Assembly: GCF_958298935.1 (NCBI RefSeq)
Contig: NC_084930.1
Span: forward strand, 29,052,001-29,116,000
Source: Phragmites australis
Lineage: Eukaryota; Streptophyta; Magnoliopsida; Poales; Poaceae
Reading direction: 5' to 3'
Length of the DNA: 64,000 bases
Below are positions 1 through 13,110 of the stretch, piece after piece; position 1 is the stretch's first letter, and every line of letters starts with the position of its first letter. Both the position numbers and the translations under genes were made by a program. The notes under the pieces are model-generated. The model was not told the origin of the DNA, did no database searches, and was given only the letters and a program-made list of their open reading frames with translations.

Positions 1-3000
1 CGATTCTGGTTTTTGGAAGGAACAAAAAAAAGGCACTCTCCTTCTATGTGCTTGATCCAATGCTACGCCATTCCAAGTTGAAAAAAGAAATCTCGTTTGA
101 AACGCACTAGATTTGTGAATCTTTCCAAACATCTTTTCACTACGCTCCTACTACCTCGCAGCTGGCTAATGGAGGACACACGAAGCCGATGCAGCCAGCA
201 AGTTGGCGCGCTTTTGCTGCGCCTCAGATGCTCTTCCCCTGGTGCCGGGACATATTCCATCTCGCGGCACCGGAATGGCCAATCCGGGCTCGAAACGTCT
301 CCTGATCACACCAAGACCGTGTCCTCTCCCGTGCATGAACAGAGGCAGAAGGTGCCACATTAGCATCGCAATCTGTAACATAATTAGTACTACTAGATTA
401 CTGCAACTAGTGGCACTCACTTTGATAGCGTTTTTAGCTTAACCGTAGCTTCGCTTTGCGTCAGCTCGTGGTGGAGTGTTTGGTGCCCCATGGCTCTCGT
501 GACCCCTGACGAGGAAGCAAATTTATAAGGCTGGGTATTATAATTTTTTTTAATGTGATGATACGTGTTATCTCTCATTTTCAGTTTGATCATTGGATCA
601 AAGTATCAACTATTAGATCAGATGATGCATAACTAAATCATAATTTTATAAAGATCTTTGATAGAAAAGTCCTGTAAAATTTATTTCCCCTGAGGAGCAT
701 ATCCCCTGGGTTCCGTACCATTGGCATCCACTGCTAAGTTCTGAGGACGAGGAAGCCATCTATCCTGTTTTTAAAACGCCTGTGTACAAGCCATGGGCGC
801 AAGCTCTGACGTGACGAGGCACAACGACAGCACGTCGCGACAAGTTGCACATGGAAATTTATATGTGTTAAACCATCTAGAACGACATGCTGACATGATA
901 TCTAGCGACTCTCAGTAGATACTCCTAATTCTTTTAAGGTTTCATTTTGGACATCGCTACAATCTTCCATACACATCTTTGAATTATTATTTTTACTGAA
1001 TATATGTGTATAAAAAACTGATAACATAATGGTTTGAAAGTGTTTTTCACAATAAATATACTAATATATTTTTGGACAGATTTTAATACGCTTATGTGTA
1101 CTAGTGGCGCAACCTTTTAAAATTTAATTGCACACGTTTAAACCAATGTCTATTGGAAAATTACTCCCTGCTCAGAAATTGCAGGCATATTTCTTTTTAG
1201 AAATGTTAAAATTTGTGTACTTTGACTAATATTTAATCAAATTATAAGAATATCTAGTATATAAAATTCTACAACTAAATTTATAATTCAAAATGATTTC
1301 ATATTATATAGGTTTTGTAGCTATAAATAATATATTTTGTAAGAAAATATTAGTGAAAATCTAATTTCGAAGATCAAATTAAAATAAAATACGTCTACTA
1401 TCTTTGAACATTTCTGAATAGAAAGGGTAAGAAAGTACCTAATTTGTGCATTGCAATAGAAGAGGCTCGCGGTTGCTTTGGTTTGAGGGCGTGAGAAGTG
1501 TAAACTTTTTCATCCAGTGACTCCTAGCTTAAAACATTTCGCTGAGTGACATTCTGAAAGAGAGGTTTGGTTGTGGACAATTGGATAGTTAAACGTTGGG
1601 GGAATGACAGGAAAATATTGTGACGAAACATACATATTATACGTTCTGCGTTAGTTGTTTCTTGCTCAAGGTCCCGTTCTTGTTGCACTTCGCAACTTGC
1701 AATTGCCTTGAGCTAAGTACTGCATTGTGCCCCCATTGTCGCTGCAACAGGGTAAAAGAACATATCTAGTCTCTTTGGTGACATTAGAAATGTGCCATGC
1801 ACTTTACAACTACTCGTAGTGTTGATTACTCATCGCCATAATCATTTTGTTGCGAACTTTTGCACGATCCAGTTGATGGAGTATATGATCATCTGTGTTA
1901 ACTCTAAAATTAAAATCCCGCAAGACCACATGTAAATTAGATTGTTCATGGTAGGTTTCCTTAAGATCGATACAAAACCTATTTATTGACAAAGTCTATA
2001 CAATCTTGAAACTGTAAAGGTAAGAGTTCCATGGTTCCATCCCCATGGATCTTCTGCAATATGTAGGATGTCACCACTGGCTATATCATATATGGTTAGT
2101 TGACGTGGTCGGTCCACAGATCTTTAATACCTGAAAAGACTGGACAATAACCACCAAAATCTTTCTTCTTTTCTCCATAAAAGGGTATTGAAACTTTGAA
2201 ATAGTGGAAGATCTTGCCCTTTCTTTCGGTTCAAGAGGCAGAGCACCTGCACTTGCCTGGGATGTGAAACCTCTCTTGAAAATAGCACCTGAGGCCTGAG
2301 GGGCCATTTGGAAAGGAAATTACACAGGCTTTTTGCAGGAAATAGTTAAAAATATTAGCATTTCAAACGGGCTTGAATTGTTTCATAGATCTGTATATAT
2401 GAGTCTGCTGTGTATTCATAGGTTAATTTTGATGTTTAGAAGTTGTCAATTGATGGGACCAAAAAGATTGTATATTGTGGGATGGGATCACAATCAGTTG
2501 ACAATGATATGAAAATATTGTCAAGTAACTTCAGAAAGGAATTTTACAATCCAGGGAATTTTTTCATGGTTTATGTTATTAAACTCGGTGTGACTATAGA
2601 GGAATTTCTCCCCCATTTCACTGTCCTCTTGATAGCCGTGCGACATAGAATGCATTTGATGCACTAGTTTTTTTTTTTAACAAATGCCCTAGTTTATCGT
2701 GTTTCCGAGATCTGAGAGGGTATGGGGCGCTAGCTTTGCAAAGACACATCTCGAAAAGGAAAAACAAAATTGTTCCCGTATACATGAACGTCGATGCAAG
2801 ATTCAGTTAAATCTAGCTGTTTCCTAACTGAAATTCACTTATCTGCAGAATATTTTGGTTGGCGTGAGACATGGACTTTGGGTTGTTAAATTTGTGATGG
2901 ATGTCAAAGTACGATATCTAGTGATCAATTTGCAACAATTTACTGCTGGCTTTGGTGGTCCTAACGACTAGAAAATAAGAGCATTTGCTAGCTCTAGACG

Positions 3001-3240
3001 ATTAACAACCACGATAAGCAGTCGGCACTGACAATTTTTCGTGAGTTGCTTAGTTATATGTGTCTCATGGGAGGGAACCAAAGTGTGTGGTGGTTTTGGT
3101 TTCCAGGCTATAGATTCATTAGATTGGGTTCTAAAAAGGTGAAACGAATAAATTTGGGTGTGAGAATATCTGACATTGACACGCGGGCCATGTTTGCTTT
3201 GATATTGAGCTTGACTTTTTTTAAGATTTTCTTTAGATAA
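1..3240. repeat. Segmental duplication block, copy A (paralogue of the MADS-gene 3' flank)
   Basis: The block matches 22460-28880 in the same orientation and order. Anchors are 283-330 with 23044-23110, 460-500 with 23225-23270, 1669-1708 with 24020-24059, 1950-1990 with 27499-27540, 2040-2150 with 27590-27700, 2700-2760 with 28405-28460 and 3070-3150 with 28790-28870. Homology is already present at base 1, so the left edge lies outside the window. No open reading frame shows a recognisable domain. Copy A lacks the hAT insertion found in copy B. It does carry its own Stowaway-like MITE. The block is probably non-coding 3'-flank DNA. Confidence 0.85.
1162..1429. mobile_element. Stowaway-like MITE inside copy A
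   Basis: AT-rich segment bounded by TACTCCCTGCTCAGAAAT on the left. On the right is the imperfect inverse ending AAAGGGTA (reverse complement TACCCTTTCTATTCAGAAAT). The TA dinucleotides at both ends fit Stowaway target preference. It has no coding capacity. I see no counterpart at the matching point of copy B near 23750, which suggests insertion after the duplication. The ends are approximate. Confidence 0.55.
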
Positions 3241-4409
3241 AAGGAGTTTATTTCAATAAGTAAATAAAAGTGTTCTGACCTCTACATCCAATGATATATC
3301 TGACCGTTCATTATTACAAAAGTTCAAACGTAGGCATTGACTCCGTATACCCAAGAGCAAACAGACCATAAGACGGAAGGGGAATGTAAGTAAACACACA
3401 TATTCATCTCAAATATTTAATCTATTACTAAATCTTCACCTAAACTTGACAAAAATGTCCATCATGGTAGTCTCCAAACTACAACTTGCCGCCCTCATTC
3501 GGTCCCGGCTTTTCTGTTTCTGGAGAAAAGCCCATAGCCGTATCCAGTACATGCTCTTGTATATGACTTATATGAGAGTATGTTTCGTTACCTTGTCAAA
3601 CACCAATTCATTTCGGCTGATCCATATAGACTAGCAAAGAGCAGTAGCTCCAACCAAAATTTGTTTCTTGAGCCCTTTCTCTATTTCTCAAGCCAAGTCC
3701 CGAACATGTTAGTAACATTGGTTGGAGGTTGTAAACCAAAAGAAACTTGAACAATTCTTCATATAAACTTTGCAACAAAAAAAAAACAATTAAAGAAAAG
3801 ATGTTGTATCGTCTCATTACAATTATAGAAACAACATCTTTTATTTTCATGCTAATTTTTCTTAATTAAATTGTTCTTTGTAAAAATGACCTTTAAGAAA
3901 TAATCATAGGAAGATCTTAATCTTTAAAGGAAAGTGCATATTGAACTTGACTAGGCCATATGCACTGCCAAATTAGGTGGCAATTGGTTGCTAGATCAAG
4001 ATCTGGGCATGAAGCAACCTAATCGAATAAATTAGGTGGCAGTTTGCAGTACCAGATATGGCTTGCTAAATCTGGATATAGTTGTGAAGAGCCATTGCAG
4101 TTTTGGTTAACTGACAGAAATTTGATTCAAATCTGTGATCCGACCGACTGTGTTACTGTCAAGATCTGAATCCTATGACGACGACGAAGATTTTACTACC
4201 CGAGATCTCATCGCGATCTAGTAATATCATAGCATCTCTTGGCTGCATTTTCAGAAGAGAGAGGGAGAAAGGACAATTAGAGAAGCATGATACCGAGCCT
4301 GCAAATTATAGAATTGGAGGTACCAAGCTGGAACCAGGTGTAGCGCAAGATGAATCTTCATGCACACAACTCATGACGGAGGGAGGATTCCAAACCTCTG
4401 GGTCTAATC
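3241..4409. other. No recognisable gene
   Basis: Low-complexity, AT-leaning DNA between the end of the duplicated block and the Stowaway MITE. Both strands were read. The short open frames carry no known motif and are broken by stops. There is no trace of a second MADS gene here, although this is where one would lie if the whole gene had been duplicated with its flank. Confidence 0.5.
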
Positions 4410-4692
4410 TACTACCTTCGTTCTATTTTACTTACTAATTATATTCTTTTTTACTTGTCGTTTAGCACATCGATATAGTCTTAAAAAGCATGTTTGATTA
4501 TTAATTTTGATAACTATATCTTAATAAAAATTGATAAAAATTAGATAATGTTAAAATATTTTTTATGACAAATTCATTATTATCATTTTTATGTGCCAAA
4601 TCATAATAGTTTTATGTATATTAGTGGTCAAAGTTTCTAAAGTTTGAATGCACGTATTCTAGGACGATATCTATTTCAGAACGGAGGTAGTA
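4410..4692. mobile_element. Stowaway-type MITE
   Basis: Inverted termini TACTACCTTCGTTCT (4410) and GAACGGAGGTAGTA (ending 4692) match the CTCCCTCCGT-type Stowaway ends of grasses, with TA at each end. The interior is AT-rich and non-coding, about 280 bp, a normal Stowaway length. The element is followed directly by a diverged copy of its own interior. Confidence 0.8.
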
Positions 4693-4916
4693 TCGTTTAG
4701 GACATCGACACGGTCTCTAACAAGCATGTTTAACTATTAATTTTGATAACTACCTCTCGGTAAAAGTTGATAAAAATTATATGATGCTAAAGTATTGTTC
4801 ATGACAAATTCACTACTATTATTTTTATATGTCAAATTCTAATAGTTTTGTGTATATTAGTGATCACAATTTTTAAAGTTTGACTACACGCATTCTAAGA
4901 CAACATTAATTCCTTA
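4693..4916. repeat. Partial tandem copy of the Stowaway interior
   Basis: 4694-4905 repeats the interior of the adjacent MITE (about 4462-4680) in the same orientation: tcgtttag, aagcatgttt, attaattttgataac and gacaaattcac occur in the same order. It lacks a clean right terminus. It is either a second, truncated element or a tandem duplication formed within the MITE. Confidence 0.7.
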
Positions 4917-5025
4917 AGTTCATATCATCTTCTAATTTTTGCTAATGATAAACATAGTGTTTAATCCTTATAAGTCAGTATGCACTAATCTTTGTTTGGA
5001 TTGTGACAAACAATGCCTATCCCAA

Positions 5026-6797
5026 AGGTGATGTGACTTACCTTCACACACCGCACGGCTTAAGGTGCTTCTTCCTTGTTACAGGTGGCTTCAGTGCCTA
5101 TGGAGAGGTGGCAGTATGGGACGAAGTTCATGGTGCTTGTACATCTGGACGTGATGGAAGACTTCTCCGAGAGCTCGATCTTCCTCCAAGGGGGCATGGC
5201 CGACGGCTTACCGTCCGGCCTGTCCACGCGCAACTTCACTTGGTATAGAGGGAAGGTGGATGGAGAGTCGGGCCGTGACCGTGTCCCGGTCTTCACCGAG
5301 CCACCAAACGACGCTGACGACTGTGACCATGGAACCGACCATGACACCCATGCTTCTCGTTCCTCACGTGATAAGCACCCGCGCCCTGAGCATCACCACC
5401 ACCGCCATGATGACTACGATCATGAACCCCTCCCTCCCCCCCCCCCCCGCTCGGAGGTCGTGACCACGCCTTTTGCGGCTTCCACCACGACGGCCGGTGA
5501 GCCAACCACCGGTAGGCACGATGAGGTCCGCAGGGAATGCTCCTGCACCCCCATGGTGCTGTGGTGCAGGTGGACAACGTGAGTGGGCACCAACATGCGG
5601 CATTTGGCATGCAGCAGATCACCTCGGGAGCTCCGGAGCCAGTCATGCCTCACAAGCCTTCTGTGCCGGGCGACGTGAGTAACTCTTAGGCCGGTGAAGT
5701 CAGCCTCCCTCAGCCACAACTGGAGACTCCCGTGGAGCTGTGCCATCGATAGGGGGCCATCCAGCAACACTTTCGCCGCACCAAGCTCTAGTGAACCTGT
5801 GCCTCGACCTCCGCCCAGGTGCCCTGCAAGATCGTGCCCTCAAAGCTAATAGGAGTACCTCCATGTTCCTCGTGATGGCTTATGGCCCCATGGATGACAT
5901 CACTTTACAACCAATTATTCGCACAATGCTTGCCATTGTGCAGTCAAGTCCTTCCTTGCAGGGTAATAACATCTTATGAAGACAACGGGCGATTTGTTGT
6001 CCATGGCGAACCGTATTGTCGTCTGCCTCGTTGACCCAGCCCAGACCGTTGTCATGTCGACCGGCCCCTTTCTCTCCTCTCAGCAATCTGACCACGCCGT
6101 CAATGATATTGTCCGAGGGTGCGTATGTCTGTCACTGCTCCAGCAGCAGGGCGTCGATGTCGACCACTCTGGCTACGCTGGGCCTGGCGCGCAAGTTGGT
6201 GCACCCCCTCCGCACAAGCTAGCCTCACCAATGATGCCCTCGTTCTACCTCGTCTTGGTCAATAGGGCCTTCGAGCACCTGCTTCGCGCCCTCGCGTAGG
6301 CACCAATGGGTGGCTGGCTGGCCCATAGATGCAGGACTGAGGCCCAACAAAGAGCACCACCTCACCGGTGTTGCGGCGGGTGGTGCACCTCTCTTCTCAG
6401 CACTGCTTCTACCACTGCTGGATGGGTCATCCTCCCCAGCTCAGGTGATGCCATGTGCAAAACGAACGAGGAAGAGCCGGGATGTCGACACCACACAACT
6501 CAGGAGGAGCGTGTGCCTACCCAAGACTGCTGGCATGACCACTATGAAGAAGGTGCAGAAGAACCTTTGTCTCAAGCTTGATGTCCTCCATGATGAGCAA
6601 CCGCTAGAAGTAGCTATCCAAGAATATGTGTGCCTCTTCAATGGACCCCTCCCCGACTCAGTCCTGGCTTCGGCAGAGCTCTTCAACTTTGAAGACTAAG
6701 TCGTTGAGTGTAGGGATGTGGTGCTTGTGGACACATTGGCTGAAGAGAGCCCAAACGCCCTTCAGGAGCTAGCAGCCATGTATGGCGTGGCTTAGCC
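5026..6797 (+). pseudogene. LINE 1 ORF1 remnant (C-terminal part)
   Basis: The reading moves between frames because of indels. It begins inside the conserved mid-part of plant LINE ORF1 proteins (pattern FMVLVHLDVMEDFSESS, then FTWYRG near 5240). A proline- and histidine-rich linker follows. The typical C-terminal module is near 6480-6797, with a run of basic residues, NLCLKLDVLHDEQPLE, then FNGPLPDSVLA. ORF1p of this family binds RNA in the retrotransposition particle. The N-terminal DUF4283 and zinc-knuckle part is missing because of 5' truncation. An in-frame TAG follows NFED at 6697, before the residual C-terminus. Confidence 0.7.
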
Positions 6798-7149
6798 AGC
6801 ACGTTCCTTCAACGTTGAACTTTTGGTCATACTATGTCATGCTATATGGTTTTAGGACTTCTTCTAGGACCCGTTCACCATGGCCAGCAACTCTAGCCAC
6901 TGATGCTACTGCAGAACGCCTGCTTGCTTTTGCTATCTCCAAACTATGTTGATGTAACTTTAATGGGCCAACATTTTTGGCCACCGTCGTATGCTGATGT
7001 GTTATGTCCCTACACAACTATCGGGTTTGCCGTGTGACTGCCTTGCAGTACTGGTGCTGGATGTTTGTGCTACCACCTAGCTTGCCCCTCACGTCTCCTG
7101 GCCATATCTCAACCAGCCTCCGGATTATGAGAGTTGCCCAACACTCCCC

Positions 7150-8448
7150 ATGACATGCTCTTCTTTCTCCCTACTCTCGTGGAATCTATGTGGCCTTGGT
7201 TTCATGACCAGACAATTGGTGGCATGTGAATTCATTGCCGACACCCCTTGCCATCTAGCCCGCCTTTAGAAAACTAAACTCTCGGATGTTAACCCGGGAT
7301 TTGCTTTTTCACTTGTGGGTGCGTGAATGGTCAGTCTCGCTTCCAAACTAGCCTCCATGGGTCCCTGTCTAAAAGGTGGCATCATCCTACTTTGGAATGT
7401 GGACCTTGTTGGGGTAGAAGATACTGTTGTGGGTGACTTCCACATTTCGGCAAGGATACTTCATGACTATCTCTCCATCTTCCAGCTGACAACAGTATAT
7501 GGCCCGACGCTTGGACAGAATAAACGGGCCTTCCTTCGCGAGATTGAGTTCCTCAAGCTTGTGTCTGGCCTTCCATGGCTGCTTGTGGATGACTTCAACC
7601 TAGTCTACAGAGCATCAAATAAGAACAACTCCAACATTAACCAAAGATTCATGCGCCATTTCCGGAGCATGATAAATGCTTGCGATTTAAAGGACATCCA
7701 CCTCCAAAATAGAAAGTACACATGGAGCAATAGCAGGTGCAATCCGACCATGGTCAGATTGGACCGTGCGTTCTGCAACAGAGTGAGACTTTATGTTTGG
7801 AGGGCACTCCCTTCATCCTCTTTCCTCATCTCACTTTGACCATTTCCCTCTGGTCCTTGCATCACAAAATGGTCCACAGCCTCTGAGATCCTTCAAATTT
7901 GAGAACTTCTGGCTCAAGACTTCAGGCTTCATAGAGGTGGTCGTGTCAGCCAGACAGCATGTCTTGAATCAACATAACCCCCACCGCATCCTAGATTCCA
8001 AGCTGCGCAACATGACCTCAGCTCTCAAGGCAAGGAGTCATACCCTCTTTTCAGACTTCAAATTGCAGCACATTATGGCCCTAGATGCCATTCCCCGATT
8101 GGATATTGCCCAAGGAAGTAAAGCGCTTTCAAAGCGGGAGCTTCAGTTGCGAGGCAACTTGAAAAAGCGCATCTTGGGCCTAGCGGTTGTCGATAGATCC
8201 AGGAAATGGCAAGCCTCCAGAGTTATCAATCTCAAAGAGGGTGATGAAAACATGAGGTTCTTTTTTTCACCTAAAGATGAATTGAAGATGAGGAAGAATA
8301 GAATTTCAAGGTTACAAAATACCTCAGGTGGGTGATCAATCATGAGGATAAAGTTGTGGTCATCCAACAACACTTCTGAAATATCACGGGGAGACCACCG
8401 CCAAGGTCACTGGAAATGATCCTCACCTCACTGGGCATCGCGAGACAC
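7150..8448 (+). pseudogene. LINE 1 ORF2, endonuclease part and linker
   Basis: ORF2 starts at the ATG at 7150 (MTCSSFSLLSWNLCGLG), the usual N-terminus of the APE-like endonuclease. In the open stretch 7327-7839 the GGIILLWN, TTVYGP, DDFNLVYRASNK and RKYTWSN motifs are visible; these surround the nicking active site. A stop replaces the codon before KTKL near 7267, and another follows SLVGA near 7326. The frame shifts after 7839, and the linker to the reverse transcriptase continues to 8448. There the coding sequence is cut by a solo LTR. It continues in phase at 11040. Confidence 0.85.
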
Positions 8449-11039
8449 TGAAAGGACACTGATGTCGCCTAAAGGGGGGTGAATAAGCGTTCCTACAAAA
8501 TTAGAACTTCACAACGGATTATACAAAATCCGAAACTTTTGGGTTCAGAGCTTTGCAGCGGATTATATAGAATCTGAAACTTTTGGGTTTAATCCGGAAC
8601 TTCCGGGTTTAATCTGAAACTTCTGGGTTCAGCTTAGAACCTAAACACGCTGGGTTCAACTAGTGCTCTAACACCCTAAAAGAAGTGTGATGGATTGAAA
8701 TCCTAGGGTGATAGACACGCATAACAATTCTAAGCAAGATATGCAAGAGGGTTCAAGAATTGATATCACAAACATAGATACAAGCATGCAATTCAATTCT
8801 ATGCAAGATATACAAAAGAGATAGAATGAATTGGAAGCAAGCATATAGCAATTAAGCACAAAAGTAAAGGATACACGAAGACACTTGATTTGTTACTGAA
8901 GTTTGGAAACCTCCATTTGAGGTTCCTATGTCTCTATTGAGCAACTCGGTCATACTTGAGCTAGATCTCTTTCAACCCTTTTCCTCACCAAGCTCAGTCA
9001 CACTTGAGCTTGGACTTTCACTCTTAATTTCTTCCCTTACTGAGGCCAAATCTAAGCCTTCACAAATTTCCCATGGCACACCACAACCTTGGGTGCTCGC
9101 CAACGATGCCTAGCGACCCAGGAGCTCTAAGCTCAGAGAGTAACAAACTCCCAAACTTGCGCACGATCAACGCCAAGTGCTCAAACACACGCAACCTATG
9201 CGGTAATCCATTGGCTACCAAAGCACCACACCCTCTCGCACCTCTCTCTCTCTCTACTCACTAAGCCACCAAGGCTTGATTCTCACCAAATCTTGTTAGA
9301 AAGGGAGAGGGAGCACTCAAAGGTGGAACACCAAGTTCAAAACACCTCACACCACCAGCACAAAGCCAGCCAAGTAACCTCCTCCACGCTAGAAGAACAA
9401 GGGGTATTTATATCCCACTCTCAAAAACTAGCCGTTGAGCAGATTTTACACAACCCGGAATTTTCGAGTCACAAGAATCCCAACGGTCAGAAACTAGTCG
9501 TTACAGGGCATTCTGGCCTAACATGAAACTTTCGAGTTAACACAACCTTAGCAACCAAGGACCCCAACCCAAACTCCATCTAGAGGTTTCGGTGCAGGAC
9601 ACCAAAATCTGAAAGTTCCGGATTGATCTGGAACCTCTGGGTTAAACTAAAATGCCCAAACCGAGCACCCTTGCTTGGAGTATATTCGGAGGTTCCAGCT
9701 ACCTAAAACATCGGGATCTCACCTAGAACTACTGGGTTCAGCACAACTGACCCTCTGAAAAACGATGATAACTTTTGATCCCGATTTCAGTGATGTTGGA
9801 CTCTACGAAAAGCTTATTTAGAGGGCTACATGTCCCATCAAAAATCATGATATCAAACATATAGGATCAAACTAGGAACACTCGAAACTCAATTCGGGCA
9901 CTTCCACATTTTTGGCACCGAACTCCTAAAGCGAACACTCAACATAAACCTATCTCACACTAAGCACATGGTTGAGCACACGACGCAACAATCGAGCGAT
10001 GCTTTTGGCAGTCCCTCTTGATAGTGTGGCATACTTATAACTCTATCTCCCACCAAACTGCTTGAGATCGGCAAAACTAGAAAACCTATTCTAGTTATAC
10101 CTTTGCCTTGAGCAATCCTATCGGACTTGACGAACATATCATCCAAGTCACGACGCTTCTCGTAGCTCTTCAAGGCTTGTCATCACCTCTTCACTTAAGG
10201 ATGATGATGATGTTTGTCCTCGCTACCCTTCTTGATCTTTATATGATTGATGCGAATCACCCATAGCTTCCCATGACATCGCACGATTCATTGGCGCAAA
10301 GCCTTTACTCACCCTTCACCACTGCATTAGTCCTTTGGCACCAAACTATTTTCTTGCCCTTCACCACCGAATGGTCCATAGCACTCGAGTATTGCTTGCC
10401 CTTCACTGTCTTATCATACAAAGCCACTTTGTATCCTGGATCTTTACACTTTTCACTTTGTTCACCACCAAGGCATGAACTGTAAGCATTTAAGCATATA
10501 AGTTGTCCAGTAAGCTTGTCTTGATCTTGCTCTTCTAACTTGGCATATTGAATATCTCAATTCAACTCATGCACTCTTATGAAACCTAACCCCAACTCAC
10601 TCTCAAGCACAAAATATATGAGTTAGTATATAAAACATGACAATTTCATAACCTAAGTTACTCGATCTACACAAGCAAATTAGCATTCACTTTTCTTGTA
10701 AATATTCATGAGCTTCTCCTTCTTCTCATGAGCATCACTAAGAGCTCAATGACAACGATGCATTTCTTTTAATCTCGTATCATTCTTTAATGAATCTATG
10801 CTTCATTTCTTATGCATCTCCTATGGAATAACCTAATAACAATTCTTAATATAATTGTCAGTCCATAGGTATTGTCACCATTTACCCGAGCATCACCTAG
10901 AGATCATTCATCTTGATGCATATTACTTCTCCATGCATCACCTATGGAATAACCTACTAACAATTCTCCACAGTATTATTAGTCCATAGGTATTGTCAAT
11001 AATTACCAAAACCACACTTAAGGGCTAGAGGCATTTTCA
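8449..11039 (-). mobile_element. Solo LTR inserted in LINE 1 ORF2
   Basis: The block starts TGAAAGGACACTG and ends GCATTTTCA (TG...CA). It is flanked by GACAC (8444-8448) and GACAT (11040-11044), a 5-bp target duplication with one mismatch. Removing it restores the LINE reading GIARHDLSSLARPL without a shift. The orientation is minus: on that strand a TATA box (9412-9405) precedes a downstream part ending in the CTATTCACCCCCC-type terminus (8490-8470). Repeated GGAACTTCCGGGTT-like motifs occur at 8520-8640 and 9450-9740. No internal retrotransposon genes remain, so this is an LTR left after recombination. Confidence 0.8.
9405..9412 (-). promoter_or_regulatory. TATA box of the solo LTR
   Basis: On the minus strand the sequence reads GGATATAAATACCCC. 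It lies between the U3-like part (higher coordinates) and the R/U5-like part. The other LTRs of this general type in the window have a TATA box in the same relative position. Confidence 0.55.
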
Positions 11040-13110
11040 GACATGACTTGAGCTCCTTGGCCAGGCCTCTCTCGGACAATGAGATCTTTGAATCGGTTTG
11101 CCGCATTCCACCAGACAAGGCCCCATGCCTGGATGGCTTCACCAGGCACTTCTTCCACAAATGCTGGCATATTGTCAAAAGGGACGTGATCCGAGCCATC
11201 CGTGCTTTCATCAATGACGGTTGCAATAGTGGATACCACATCCTCAATTCGGCAAACATTTTGCTACTTCCGAAGAAAGGCGGGATGGAAAAGATCATGG
11301 ATTTCAGACCCATCAACCTCATCCACTCGGTGGCAAAGATCATCTCCAAAATCTTAGTGCTTCGTCTGGCTCCCCACATGCACTCCATTGTGTCTGGGTG
11401 CCAGAGTGCTTTCATAAAATGAAGGTCTATCCCGACAACTACATGGCAATGCGGAACACGGCCAAGCAACTCCATAGATCAAGGACACTGACCCTTCTCT
11501 TCAAACTAGACATTGCAAATGCCTTTGACTCTATCTGTTGGGAGTACCTCCTGGCCCTTATTTCACATCTTGGCTTCCCATGACAATGGCGTGCTTGGAT
11601 CTACACAACCCTAGCCACTTCATCATCCAGGGTCTTCCTCAACAGTGTGCCTAACCCACCGATCAAGCATGGTTGAGGGCTCAAGCAAGGCGATCCTCTC
11701 TCTTCACTTATGTTTGTCCTAGCCATCGACCCGTTGTAGGATATCCTTTCGCAGGCTGTGGAGCAGGGCCACTTGACACCACTACAAGGACAACACCCTG
11801 ACTTGTGGATTTTGATGTACGATGATGATGTAGTAGTCTTTGTGTCCCCAATGGTGAGGGATGTCTCCACCCTCGCTTTTGTCCTTAACTCTTCTGGGGA
11901 AATGACTGGCCTGAAAACAAACTTTGCCAAAACATCGGTCACCAAGATAAGATGCTCCAGGAAAAACATGGATGAAGTGCTAGCCGACCTTCCAGCTCAT
12001 CGTGTCGACTTCCCGATCACATACCTCAGCCTCCCACTCTCCACGAAGCAACTCAAAAGAGTCGATCAGCAGCCGTTGGTGGATAGAACTACTGTGAAAA
12101 TATCCTCCTGGTAGGGAAAGTTCATCAATCATAGCGACCGTCTAACCTTGGTCAAATCGGTTCTCTCCTTACAGCCAATCTACTTCCTTATGGCTATCAA
12201 AGCCCCTCTAGCAATGCTAAAGGAAATCAATGCGGCTTGACGATGTTTCCTCTAATCGGGTTGTCAATGGATCACCATAGGGAGTTGCAAGGTCAATTGG
12301 GACCAAGTTTGCCATCCTAAGGGCAAGGGTAGCTTGGTCGTTCTTTAGCTGGAAGTCTTTGGTCGGGTGCTTCAGCAACGATGGCTTTGGCATGAATGGA
12401 AGAACCTGCTGAAGCTATGGGTTGGTTCCGAGATTCCTTGCGACAAGACCCACAAGCTTCTCTTTGCGACTGCCACAGAGATTTTGATTGGCAATGGTGC
12501 ATCCATCTCCTTCTGGCAAACGGCATGGGCTCGTGGGCAACGACATGTGGACTTTTGCCACTCTCCTCTTCAATACGTGCAGGGCCAAGCGCAAAAGCCT
12601 ATGAAAAGCCTTGCATAACAACTCTTGGGCTAGTGACACCGACTACACTTAGTTGACGTCTCACCAACACGTTAGCCAGGCTATCCTCCTGTGGCAAGCT
12701 ACACATGATGTTTCCTTACGACCCCACGCTTCGGATGACATCATTTGGAGGATGAATGCCAACATAGATTATTCCACATCCTGATCCTACAGGATGCAAT
12801 TTTGGGGCTGCACAAACACTGACTTCATTGCCATTTTCCAGATAGCATGGGCACCACCAAAATGCAAGTTTTTTCCTTAGCTAGCTATCCAGAATAGGCT
12901 TTGGACTATGGACCGCCTGGCAAAGAGAGGATGGTCTTCCAACACAGCCTGCATCCTATGCTGATGAAGCTCGAAAACCTCTCATCATATTCTGGTGGGT
13001 TATCGATACACCCAACGTATCTGGGGCCTAGTTGCGTCATAGCTTGGCTAGCTGTTAATCGACCCCATTTATTAGGCACCCTCAAATTTCGTGCATGAAT
13101 GGTGGTCGGC
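11040..13110 (+). pseudogene. LINE 1 ORF2, reverse transcriptase and C-terminal part
   Basis: The reading continues from 8448: SLARPLSDNEIFESVCRIPP, then DGFTRHFFHKCW, then LLPKKGG and DFRPINLIHSVAKIISKIL. After a frameshift near 11420 come LFKLDIANAFDSICW and GLKQGDPLSSL. The catalytic box reads MYDDDVVVF (near 11815) where active members have YADD. Thumb and connection pieces follow to about 12116, and a degraded zf-RVT-like region to about 13110. Stops occur near 11419, 11583, 11675, 11739 and 12114. It would copy LINE RNA at the nicked target if intact; it is not. Confidence 0.85.

Noticed and set aside
3608..3850. Minus-strand open frame of 80 residues
   Set aside because: No motif, AT-rich composition, and no splice or start context; treated as chance.
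3241..4409. Possible second MADS gene beside duplicated copy A
   Set aside because: I looked for MADS, I-region and K-like motifs on both strands where the gene would lie and found none.
5260..5770. Histidine/proline-rich open frames on both strands
   Set aside because: They are shadow frames of the GC-rich LINE ORF1 linker.
8448..11043. DNA transposon with CTGAAA inverted ends and ACA duplication
   Set aside because: The TG...CA ends, 5-bp GACAY flanks, TATA box and shared LTR terminus fit a solo LTR better.
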